From: Rana temporaria
Lineage: Eukaryota > Chordata > Amphibia > Anura > Ranidae
DNA: 64,000 nucleotides
Direction: 5' to 3'
Assembly: GCF_905171775.1 (NCBI RefSeq)
Contig: NC_053501.1
Location: 16,402,254-16,466,253, forward strand
Shown here: in pieces, positions 45,388 to 54,569 of the stretch
Layout of the letters: every line of letters begins with the position of its first letter
Position numbering within the stretch: the stretch's first letter is position 1
The notes under the pieces: model-generated
The model's database searches: none
Told to the model about the DNA's origin: nothing
The model's input: only the letters and a program-made list of their open reading frames with translations
Position numbers and translations under genes: made by a program

Positions 45388-45696
45388 CTGTAGATGAGTA
45401 ATGTGAATAGCAGAACTTATGTACTATGTCTCCATCTGCTGGTCAACATCTAGACTGCACCTAGCTTAGCACTTACAAAGGCTCTTCTGCTGGGGGTGTC
45501 TTGGCATTTCTGCCTTTAGGTGCTGCCGAGCCTGGCACATCCACATTCTACAACGGATGCAGCTCTCAGTGCTTACTAAACCTGGCAGTTTAAAAAAAAA
45601 AGATTTGATGAAAATCTGATTAGCTGATAACAATTGTAACAAGATGAAATTATTTTTCAGTTGTGTTGAATACTTTTCCCTGTAGACAGTTGTGCT

Positions 45697-45916
45697 GATT
45701 AAGGATGAGCTCCGGCGTGTTCGCATTGAACACGTGCGGAGCCCGCCAGGAAGTCGGCACCCGCGCTGCGCTAATCACAGCCAGGCAGACATTTCCAGAT
45801 GCTCGGCTCCAGAGATCGGGAAATGTCTGCCTGGCTGTGATTAGCGCAGCGCGGGTGCCGACTTCCTGGCGGGCTCCGCACGTGTTCAATGTGAACACGC
45901 CAGGAGCTCATCCTTA
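45697..45916. repeat. Near-perfect long palindrome, ~100-bp arms
   Basis: TAAGGATGAGCTCCGGCGTG at the left is mirrored by CACGCCAGGAGCTCATCCTT at the right. Arms such as GGAAATGTCTGCCTGGCTGT match almost perfectly around a spacer of about 20 bp at 45797-45820. It is probably a foldback MITE. Open frames on both strands simply mirror each other. Confidence 0.9.
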
Positions 45917-46092
45917 GTGCTGATGGAATTTTATCAATGCAGACCATTGTTTTTGTGAAGGACTGCTACACTACGAGATGTCTGCTACTGTCCAATGCAC
46001 AAACCATGGGGCGCAATGATCGGCCTTCCTAAAATCAGACAAATGCAAAGTACACGACACTGTTTGTTTTACTTCTACATTCTGGATTTTAA

Positions 46093-47049
46093 CCACTTCA
46101 TTACTGGGCACTTAAACCCCCTTCGTGCCCAGACCAACTTTCAGCTTTCAGCGCTGACGCATTTTGAATGACAATTGCGCGGACATACAACACGGTATCC
46201 AAATTATATTTTTATCATTTTTTTCCCACAAAGAGAGCTTTCTTTTGGTGGTATTTGATCATCTCTGCGATTTTTATTTTTTGCGCTATAAACAAAAAAA
46301 GACAGAAAATGTTGAAAAAAAAACAACAATATTTTTTACTTTTTGTTATAATAATATCCCAATTTAAAAAAAAAAAATTTCCTAGGTTAAGGCCGATACT
46401 TATTTTTCTACATATTTTTGTTAAAAAAAAAACGCAATACGCGTATATTGATTGGTTTGCGCAAAAGTTATAGCGCCTACAAAATAGGGGATAGATTTAT
46501 GATTTATTTTTTACTAGTAATGGCGGGGATCTGCGATTTTTTTTTTTTGTCAGACCTGTGATATTGCAGGGGACGTATCGGACACTTTTGACACAATTTT
46601 GGGACCACTCACATTTATACAGCGATCAGTGCTATAAAAATGCACTAATTACTGTAAAAATGTGACTGGCAGGGAAGGGGTTAACACTAGGGGGTGAGGA
46701 AGGTGTTAAATGTGTATCCTGGGTGTGTTCTAACTGTGTGGGGGGAGGGGACTGACTGGGGGAAGTGACTGATTGGTGTCTCTATGTACACAGCATCGGT
46801 CTCCTCTCTCCCTGACAGGACGTGGAGCTCTGTGTTTACACACAGAGCTCCACGTCCCTGCTATCACCGCCGATCGTGGGTACCTGGTGCACATTGCGGC
46901 CGCCAGGCACACGCATCGGCTTCTCATCGATGCGCCAAGCACAGTGTTTTCCGGCTGCGCGCCCGGGGAATGTAAACAGCAGGACGTCCACCCGGCACTT
47001 GAGAGCCGCGCTGTGGACGTCTTTCATCTATAGCGCGGCCCTCTAGTGG
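46093..47049 (+). mobile_element. piggyBac-type MITE, family P1, complete
   Basis: Flanked by TTAA at 46089-46092 and 47050-47053. The ends CCACTTCATTACTGG and CTCTAGTGG are weakly inverted. The body matches 19058-20343 without the nested insertion there, and contains a perfect palindrome around GTGTTTACACACAGAGCTCC (46832-46853). It is non-coding. Confidence 0.83.
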
Positions 47050-47169
47050 TTAAATAAGATTGTCCTTCAATCTTCAATAAAATCTCCTTTAACGTAACCA
47101 GTCTACAACCAAGCCATTTTTTATTCTTTATTTTTTTTTAGCATCTTGGTGTTAGTGATTCTATTAAAT

Positions 47170-47330
47170 CAGGGGTAGGCAACCTTCGAGAGATGGAGAT
47201 CTACTTATTACAGTGTCCTGTTGCTTGGGCCGGTTCACACCAGAAAGGCATGTTCCGTGTGTGTTCTGCACCGTGTTCAAAACGCACTGCTTTTGTGATC
47301 TACTGCAGGTGATGATACATTGTTAACCCC
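47170..47330. mobile_element. hAT-like repeat fragment
   Basis: Begins CAGGGGTAGGCAACCTTCGA, a terminal word common to vertebrate hAT repeats. The other end is not identified. Confidence 0.5.
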
Positions 47331-47337
47331 AAATGTA

Positions 47338-47575
47338 GATCGCAAGCACAGTGCACTATGCTCAGAATGAAGGGTTCAGAAGTGCGTTACGCTAAGAATA
47401 CAAGGTTCAGGAGTGGGTTGCGCTCAGAATGCTGTGTTCAGGAATGCGTTACCCTCAGAATGCAGGGTTAAGGAGTGGGTTGCCCTCAGAACACAAGGTT
47501 TAGGAGTATTTTGCGCTCATAATACAGGGATCGGGAGTGTGTTACGCTGAGAATGCAGGGTTCAGGAGTGTGGAG
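47338..47575 (+). repeat. 31-bp tandem array
   Basis: About eight units of AGAATGCAGGGTTCAGGAGT followed by GCGTTACGCTC, imperfect. Confidence 0.9.
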
Positions 47576-48118
47576 AGCACGAATAATAGTTGTCCTGTGG
47601 ACAGATTCTCCCACCTGAGCTGTGGATCTCTGCAGCTCCTCCAGAGTTACCATGGACCTCTTGGCTGCTTCTCTGATGAATGCTCTCCTTGCCCGGCCGG
47701 TCAGTTTAGGTGGACGGCTATGTCTTGGTAGGTTTGTAGTTGTGCCATACTCTTTCCATTTTCAGATGATGGATTGAACAGAAGCTCTGTGAGATGTTCA
47801 AAGCTTGGGAGATTTTTTTTATAACCCAACCCTGCTTTATACTTCTCCACAACTTTATCCCTTCTGAGGGCAATTGGTGTCACTAGATTTTAGTTAGGGG
47901 TGTCAGAGTAAAGGGGGCTGAATACAAATGTACCCCCCACACTTTTCACATATTTATTTGTAAAAATTAAAACCCATTTATCATTTTCCTTCCACTTCAC
48001 AATTATGTGCCACTCTGTGTCCCATTAAATCCCAATAAAATGCAGTTACATTTTTGGTTGTACCATGACAAAATTGGAAAATTTCAAGGGGTATGAATAC
48101 TTTTTCAAGGCAGTTTTA
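47576..48118 (-). pseudogene. Tc1-like transposon fragment, 5' part
   Basis: On the minus strand, a terminal-repeat-like start (CTTGAAAAAGTATTCATACC at 48107-48088) leads to a transposase N-terminal region. Frames with stops read NLPRHSRPPKLTGRARRAFI, then KRSMVTLEELQRSTAQVGES and VHRTT. This is the paired-type DNA-binding domain of Tc1 transposases. The catalytic half and the other end are missing. It is a third, distinct Tc1 family in this window. Confidence 0.78.
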
Positions 48119-49106
48119 GCTGTTTGTTACATTGGGCCCCCATTATTTTCAATGGGCTGCCCTAACACCGAACACATTAACACGTCCTAAGCTTCATATA
48201 CATTTGTAGTTCATCAGGGGATGGTAAAAACAGGTAGATGAGATGCATTTTCATCGACCATCTTGCAAAGGCAGAGTGGGTTGTACAAGTACCAAGGCCA
48301 CAGTTATACTCCATGTCGCCCTCGCTGGGCACACATGACCTATTTTACTTAATAGTGCAGCTATGTGTATGTGTAATGCACGCAGTTGGGTTGTGGTACT
48401 GTAGCATTTACAGGTTTAAAACAATGTCAAATGTCTCTGAAAAGCGATGCACCTCAGATTGCTTATTAGAGGTCTGCTGCATGTATAAGCTTATTAAGCG
48501 GTATTAAATCCAAAACCAAAAAAATGTATATATTGCATATTTTAGATGTGGTGGCTGCATTTGTTTTTCCTTTTTTCAGGTTTTCTAACTCTGTTTTCAT
48601 CTGGTGATCTGGCCAGTAACACCCCTCCTGTATTAGAGTGCCCCCATTTTGGATGAAGGAGCACAGGGGGCACATTTGGATATCCGTTATGTCAGTCTGG
48701 GTAGAGGGGAGTGTTAGATGGACTAGCAGGTTGAAATACACTAACAAATCGAAGCCAAACTCCAGCTCACACTTCAGATCCACAAGAAGTTACAGCTAAC
48801 TGTTTTTTTTCCCTCCCCTTTTTGGAATAAAGGTTTTACAGAACTAAAGGCTGATCATCGTAAACACCCCTGCCAGTGTTAAATGGTTTGTCTCATCCCT
48901 GTAATGAAAAATATCTGTGGGAGAGCTTGTTCAACAACTTACAGGGTGGATCACCAGGGAAAGTGAAGTAAAGAAAGCCTAAAAAAATAAAACTTTTGCC
49001 GCCACCACATCTAAGAACTGGTAAGCAGCAATATAATATAAAAAAAGGTTTGCTTTTAGGTTTAATGCCGCTGTAATGTGCAGAAAAAATTGCAAATGGA
49101 CCCCAA
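48119..49106. other. Intronic DNA, no clear feature
   Basis: No gene, RNA or complete element was recognised. Confidence 0.45.
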
Positions 49107-49354
49107 GGGGTTGATTTATTAAAGGCAAATAAACTGTGCACTTTGCAGTTGCTCCAGAGCTTAGTAAATGAGCAGAAGCTCTGCTGACTTCCATCATCCA
49201 ATTATATGCAAGCAAAAATGCTGTTGTGTTTTTTTTTTTCTTGCATGTGATTGGGTACTCTTTGCAAAGTGAAGCTTTGCCTCCATTTACTAAGCTCTGG
49301 AGCAACTGCACTTGCAAAGTGCCCAACCTAATTACCTTTAGTAAATCAGCCCCT
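49107..49354. mobile_element. Small palindromic MITE
   Basis: GGGGTTGATTTATTAAAGGC on the left is answered by CTTTAGTAAATCAGCCCCTA on the right. The inner words CAGTTGCTCCAGAGCTTAGT and CTAAGCTCTGGAGCAACTGC are also inverted. It is non-coding. Confidence 0.85.
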
Positions 49355-49365
49355 AACTGCTTTAA

Positions 49366-50344
49366 CCACTTAAGGACCCCTTCACGCCAATATACGTCGG
49401 CAGAATGGCACGGTTGGGCACATCCACGTACATGTACGTGGCTCTTTAAGCCCAGCCGTGGGGTCACGCGCGCATGCCGCGGGCGCGTGACCCGGTCCGA
49501 AGCTCCATGTCCGTGCCCGCGGGACACGCAGACCCGATCGCAGCTGGAGTCCCGCGATCTGTCCCCGAAGCTGAAGAACGGGGAGAGCTGTGTGTAAACA
49601 CAGCTTCCCCGTTTTCACTGTGGCGCCATCATCGATCGTGTGTTCCCTTTTATAGGGATACACAATCGATAACGTCACACCTACAGCCACACCCCCCTAC
49701 AGTTAGAAACAAAAATGAGGTCACACATAACCCCTTCAGCGCCCCCTGTGGTTAACTCCCAAACTGCATTTGTCATTTTCACAATAAACAATGCATTTTT
49801 AATGCATTTTTTGCTGTGAAAATGACAATGGTCCCAAAAATGTGTCAAAATTATCTGAAGTGTCCGCCATAATGTCGCAGTCATGAAAAAAATCGCTGAT
49901 CGCCGCCATTAGTAGTAAAAAAAAAAAAATAATTATAATAATGCAATAAAACTATCCCCTATTTTGTAAACGCAAAACCAATCGATAAATGCTTATTGCG
50001 ATTTTTTTTTAACCAAAAATAGGTAGAAGAATACGTATCGGCCTAAACTGAGAAAAATAATGTTTTATATATTTTTGGGGGATATTTATTATAGAAAAAA
50101 GTAAAAAATATTGCATTTTTTTCAAAATTGTCGCTCTATTTTTGTTTATAGTGCAAAAAATAAAAACCGCAGAGGTGATCAAATACCACCAAAAGAAAGC
50201 TCTATTTGTGGGAAAAAAAGGACACCAATTTTGTTTGGGAGCCACGTCGCACGACAGCGCATTTGTCAGTTAAAGCGACGCAGTGCCGAATTCGCAAAAA
50301 CTGTCCGGGTCCTTTAGCTGCCTAAAGGTCCGGGTCTTAAGTGG
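49366..50344 (-). mobile_element. piggyBac-type MITE, family P1, complete
   Basis: 979 bp between TTAA at 49362-49365 and 50345-50348. The inverted ends are CCACTTAAGGACC and GGTCCGGGTCTTAAGTGG. The body is the reverse of 24352-24905 (CCAAAAGAAAGCTCTATTTG, GGAGCCACGTCGCACGACAG). No transposase. Confidence 0.85.
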
Positions 50345-50401
50345 TTAAAAAGTGTTGGCAAGCGTGAGGGTTCAATTTGTCTATTACTTAAATGGCGCCC
50401 C

Positions 50402-50915
50402 CCGAGGAGCTGCGGTGGCTCAACGCGATTGGCACTGCGCTGATAAGCCATTCACCTCTGCAGCTAGAGGTTCGGATCCCGGTCCCGGCTGCATGTGAAT
50501 TGAGTTTGGTGGTCTCAGTCCGGCTCCCGGTGGGTGTGCTATGCGAGGTAAGCCTGCGCTTAGTACGCCCACCCCCCTCCCACAAAAACCACCACACTTA
50601 CACGCACTCGAAATTGGGTTAACATGCACGCACTTTGACCACGCGGTCTCTAAAAAAGAGAGGCGAAGGACTAACGGGGCTGGTTGAGCGGGCTAGATCC
50701 TCTCACTCCCTTATAGGGAGTCCCTCTGCCCCGTTGGGCTTCAAAGCGGAGCAGGTAGGGCGGGCTGTGTGGGAGGACCCCCTCACACACCTGCCATTGC
50801 CACCCGGGGCATGGAGAAAGGTGGCAGATTGCCTCTGGGGGAGGCCTGCCTACTCCCAACTTCTGCAGTCCGGCTCCTCTCTCGAGTACACGCACAAAAT
50901 ACACTTTAAAAAAAA
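50402..50915 (+). mobile_element. tRNA-like SINE, copy 2
   Basis: Second copy of the SINE at 14763, flanked by the 12-bp duplication AAATGGCGCCCC (50390-50401 and 50916-50927). Box A-like TGGCTCAACGCGATTGG and box B-like GGTTCGGATCC are both present. The tail is an A-run after TACACTTT. It differs from copy 1 by scattered substitutions and by CGAGGTAAGCCTGC-type insertions near 50544. Confidence 0.88.
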
Positions 50916-50929
50916 AAATGGCGCCCCGT

Positions 50930-51908
50930 GATATCGCAGCTTTGTGATTTCACCGCAAAATTAACAAAGTTGCCACCTCATTACAGGAAATGAGGAGGAA
51001 AAAAAGAAAAAAGGATCTACTGGCAGGATCAACAAGTTCTAAAACAACGGGAATGTATCTCCAAGCTGCAGAAAAGCGGCTCTGAGACAGATTCCTCCAA
51101 CAGGCAGATTGTGTCACCCCTGTGTGAGGTCATCAGTGTAGGATAGGAGTTTTGCTCGTGATGTAATGAAGGAGCTGACTCACGGAAAATCATGACTCGT
51201 GAAAGCTCTTCTATGCGGAGTCCTCTGCGTCCTTCCAGCGATTTCTGACTCAGATCTGCAGGTGTGAGTAAACACCACGCATCCTTTTGTTGGGCTTTCA
51301 TTGTTCTTTTCTGGCTGCCTGAAGAGATGAAGAAGATTGCGGACAATCCTGGTCTTGTGCCAGAAAACTTTGGATCCTCTTTTCCTTGTGATTGTTTTAG
51401 TATTTTTCCTATACCATAGCGCTGAAGTAGACGTGACTAACATATCTTTATTGTTACCAATATAGAACATAAGAAGAAACGCGTTTGTTACAGTTTAAAA
51501 CTTGGGAAATTAAAAGAGGCGGAGGCCAGGCGGCCATATGTATCAGAGGCTTTGTGACGTTTGCGCACTCTGATGAAGATGACGATGGAAGCTCCCACAC
51601 TACTGAGGAATATTGGCGAGAGACTAGGGGAGTAGATTGGCCCAAAAGGGGAAAGCTACACTTATTTGCTCCCCCCCTGCCATATTTGGTACCTTGAGGG
51701 GGGGAGAAGGTACCTGTTTTTGACAGGTACCCGCCCCACTTCTGGGAGAGATTGCCTGAAAGTTCATTCTGGCTGCGCAGGTGGTGTGCCAGGTGTGACT
51801 TGGCACACCCCAATCATGCAGTGCTGCTGCCTTCTCTAATCTACCCCCTCCCCCCAGCTGCTGCGAGGATGTTTTAGGATGGAGTGAAAGAAGGTCTAGT
51901 AAAGATGT
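50930..51908. other. Intronic DNA, no clear feature
   Basis: 51650-51760 shares wording with 35990-36070 (CTGTTTTTGACAGGTACCCG), an old repeat. No gene could be recognised. The LTR element begins at 51909. Confidence 0.5.
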
Positions 51909-52486
51909 TGTAACGGCTACCCGGGCTAGTGAGAGGGTATCAGCCGTTGGAGACGTCCTTTTCCCTGGCAAGCTGCGATATGCAGGTACCGCCGGTATAT
52001 CCCATCGAACGCCCTTTCAAGAAACGAGACGGGCTACGTTTGCAGAGTCAAGCAGGACTGATTTTTAATGGTTCACTCTGAGATTTTATACAGTATTCAA
52101 GGCACATGAACAATCAAACTGTCCCCACCCATACATCACACCGTGGGGAAGCTTCAATCACCTTCTTTGAGCTAATTATAAACATTTCTTCATTACCAGA
52201 ACTCAAACACAATGATCTCCTTGAATCAATCAGTCTCTAGACCTTCCGGCACCAAGATCTACTTAACATGACCTGGCCGGGCACATTCCTTTCTCAATAG
52301 AATTCAATTAACCTTTAGAACAATATACACTCACAGATCATCACGTTAGCATACACCTGGCAGGAGGCTGTTACTACACAAAGGAGAGTCCATTAGCTAT
52401 GCAAAGGGAATATTAGCATTCAGCAGTGGAAAAAGTCACTCTACAATTAACCCTTTGAGCTCAGAATAGTTCATAGGTCCGTTACA
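51909..52486 (-). repeat. 3' LTR
   Basis: This is the 3' LTR in element orientation. It differs from the other LTR at six positions by eye and shows no length change, roughly 1% divergence, which implies a recent insertion. Confidence 0.95.
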
Positions 52487-52564
52487 CTACTCCCCTTTTG
52501 TGGAACACTCCGGCAGACCCGGATTGATCCTTTTCGGGTCAACTTGGGGATGTCCGGTCTGCTG

Positions 52565-52650
52565 TTAAGGTAAAAGTTCCGTTTGCCTGGACAGTCCGTC
52601 GGCCTTCCCATTGGCTTACCAGGTCGGTAGCTGATGGTGACGGTGAATAA
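52565..52650 (-). pseudogene. Remnant of the pol RNase H C-terminus
   Basis: Just beyond the captured domain, in a frame other than the main ORF, the minus strand reads FTVTISYRPGKP. After a one-base shift it reads NGKADGLSRQTELLP and a stop. YRPGKxNxxADxLSR is the conserved end of gypsy-type RNase H. The stop, 78 bases before the LTR, implies that pol ended with RNase H rather than integrase, the order known from Gmr1-like elements. It also fixes the 3' breakpoint of the capture near 52650, because the main ORF reads the same DNA out of frame as HRHHQLPTW. Confidence 0.82.
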
Positions 52651-54520
52651 TAGCATTCAGTTCTGGAACAGTCACTTGCTTTGCTCTCTCAATGGCTCCC
52701 AAAACCTGTTGCTGATGCTCTTGGGACAGATACGGCACCACCTGGATGCAAATCCCATTTAATATTTTGACAATTTCCGCCTGTTTGTGTATTTCAATGT
52801 TCAAGCCACGGGACATCTCATAATACATGACATAGTGTCGTTGCATCTCTGATTTCTCGCTGGCCAACTTGTCACATTCCCATTTTAGACTTTGATATTG
52901 TGCCGGATCTACAGTACATGTCGGGGAAGGTAGTCTTACCCGGTTCTCAGCAGCAAGCGGGTTGATTCCAGCAACGCGGGTGGTCCCGGGACAAGCAGCA
53001 GCAGGTGTAGGTAAATAAGCCGAAGTCAGAGGGCCAATGTCGTTGCCCAGCACCACCTCGGCAGGTAGGTTGTCCATGATACCAACTGTGGTCTTTCCTG
53101 ACCCGGCTCCCCAGTCTAAGTGCACCTGGGCGGTGGGTACGCGAAATACAGCACCCCCTGCGACCCGGACGGCAACTGTGCGAGTGGACACGTTCTCTGG
53201 CTTTACCAGATGTTTTTGAATCAGAGTGATAGTAGTCCCGGAATCTCTTAGGCCTTGTGCTACTTGTCCATTCACCCGTACCTCCTGACGGTGATGCTGG
53301 CGGTTATCCGGAGAGGCAGCTTGTATTGGGTCTGCCTCATACCAAATTCCCAGACATTCCTCAGGGCCCACCTCGGTCTCTAGGCAGTGGGCCGCAGAGG
53401 GACGTGATGGAGTGACCTCTGTGTTGGGTGTTGTGCGTCTCCAGTTGTTATCTGTAGCTCTCAAAGGGCAATAATGAGCAATATGTCCCGTGTCGCTGCA
53501 GTGATGGCACGTCACCCTAGGCGAATCCCGGGGGTAGTTGTTAGGCCCCTGAGGACGTGGTTGGACTGGAGCCCGAAACTCTGGGCGTGGGGTGACGGTT
53601 GGAGTACGCGGTTCTACCTTATGAGCCAGCCGTGTAGTACCCTGGCTTACTTTCCTTGTCTCCGCGTACTCATCTGCTAGCCGAGCCGCCTCGTTTAAGT
53701 TAGCGGGACGGCGATCTCGTACCCAGTCTTGTATGTCTGCGGCCAGGTCTTGGAAGAAATGTTCCATTAGGAACAGCTGCAATACTTCCTCCCCGGTGTT
53801 GGCCTTGCACCCTTGGACCCAAAGGGATGCCACCCTTTGTAACTGGTTGGCCCATTCCATGTGGAAGTCCACAGCCTTCTTCTTGGACTCCCGGAAGCGC
53901 CGGCGGTAGGCTTCTGGCGTTACGGCATATCGGGTTAGCAGTGCCTTTTTAACTTGCTGATATTGTAAAATATCCTCTGGAGCGAGAGCCCGAAAGGCTT
54001 CATTGGCTTTGCCCGACAATTTCCCCGACAAAATAGTGACCCATTGGTCTGGTGGTACCTGGTGTAGTGAGCACTGCCTCTCAAAATCCGCCAAATATCC
54101 ATCGATTTCCTCCTCACTTTCTACAAAAGCTTTAAATGCAGTGAACGGTATTTTCTTTCCTGTAGCCGCGGGTGGGGGGGTAGGAACTGCATGTGTAATG
54201 GGCTGTCTCGCTCTTACCAGTTCCAGTTCTTGTCCCCTCTTCGTTTGTATCTCCTCCCTTGCTTCCCAGAACAGCTGGTTGATTAGTTCCACGGACGTTT
54301 CTGGATACAAGGATAATCTCCGCTGTACAATCCTAGTAATTACATCTTCCTCGCTGACAGGTGCAAGGGGCTCCGTTCCTTCCATGGATCCATCCATTTC
54401 GTCCAGCTCCAGCAGGTCAGCTATCAGCTCCCTCCGTGGTCTGTTGCTGGCGCTCCTACCACGACTCTCCAATAAATCTTTTAGTGTGGATCTTTTCAGC
54501 CTGGCGTACTGCGACTCCAT
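52616..54520 (-). CDS. Gag-protease-TLE5 Q-domain fusion protein
   Basis: A single 634-residue frame with no interruption. Residues 6-40 are SAP-like (LKDLLESRGRSASNRPRREL). Residues 125-290 are the gypsy Gag core; its part at about 222-290 (LWVQGCKANTGEEVLQLFLM, then DIQDWVRDRRP) aligns with SCAN domains. C338, C341, H346 and C351 form a CCHC knuckle. A retropepsin spans about 412-497 (DSGT at 426-429, VVLGND near 490). Residues 540-634 then match the glutamine-rich Q (tetramerisation) domain of Groucho/TLE proteins: ECDKLASEKSEMQRHYVMYY, GLNIEIHKQAEIVK, SQEHQQQVLGAIERAKQV, ELNAII. LGAIERAKQV and PYLSQ match TLE5 (AES) rather than TLE1-4 as I remember them. The last nine residues come from pol sequence read out of frame. 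The start is the first Met, about 50 nt inside the 5' LTR. Confidence 0.93.
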   Translation of the reverse strand: MESQYARLKRSTLKDLLESRGRSASNRPRRELIADLLELDEMDGSMEGTEPLAPVSEEDVITRIVQRRLSLYPETSVELINQLFWEAREEIQTKRGQELELVRARQPITHAVPTPPPAATGKKIPFTAFKAFVESEEEIDGYLADFERQCSLHQVPPDQWVTILSGKLSGKANEAFRALAPEDILQYQQVKKALLTRYAVTPEAYRRRFRESKKKAVDFHMEWANQLQRVASLWVQGCKANTGEEVLQLFLMEHFFQDLAADIQDWVRDRRPANLNEAARLADEYAETRKVSQGTTRLAHKVEPRTPTVTPRPEFRAPVQPRPQGPNNYPRDSPRVTCHHCSDTGHIAHYCPLRATDNNWRRTTPNTEVTPSRPSAAHCLETEVGPEECLGIWYEADPIQAASPDNRQHHRQEVRVNGQVAQGLRDSGTTITLIQKHLVKPENVSTRTVAVRVAGGAVFRVPTAQVHLDWGAGSGKTTVGIMDNLPAEVVLGNDIGPLTSAYLPTPAAACPGTTRVAGINPLAAENRVRLPSPTCTVDPAQYQSLKWECDKLASEKSEMQRHYVMYYEMSRGLNIEIHKQAEIVKILNGICIQVVPYLSQEHQQQVLGAIERAKQVTVPELNAIIHRHHQLPTW

Positions 54521-54551
54521 TCAGAACTTGCTCTTTGGATAAAAGGACCAT

Positions 54552-54568
54552 CCCGCTGCTGCCAACCA
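54552..54568 (-). other. Putative primer-binding site
   Basis: On the minus strand, one base after the 5' LTR end, the sequence reads TGGTTGGCAGCAGCGGG. It begins with TGG, complementary to the CCA end of a tRNA. The tRNA species was not identified from memory. Confidence 0.65.
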
Positions 54569-54569
54569 A

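Noticed and set aside
45650..45917. Opposed frames encoding the same peptide on both strands
   Set aside because: A direct effect of the near-perfect palindrome.
52616..54520. Reading the Gag-TLE ORF as a domesticated host gene (SCAN-containing protein)
   Set aside because: It is flanked by near-identical LTRs with a target duplication, a primer-binding-like site and a purine tract, so it is still a retrotransposon. Domestication would need conservation between species, which cannot be seen here.
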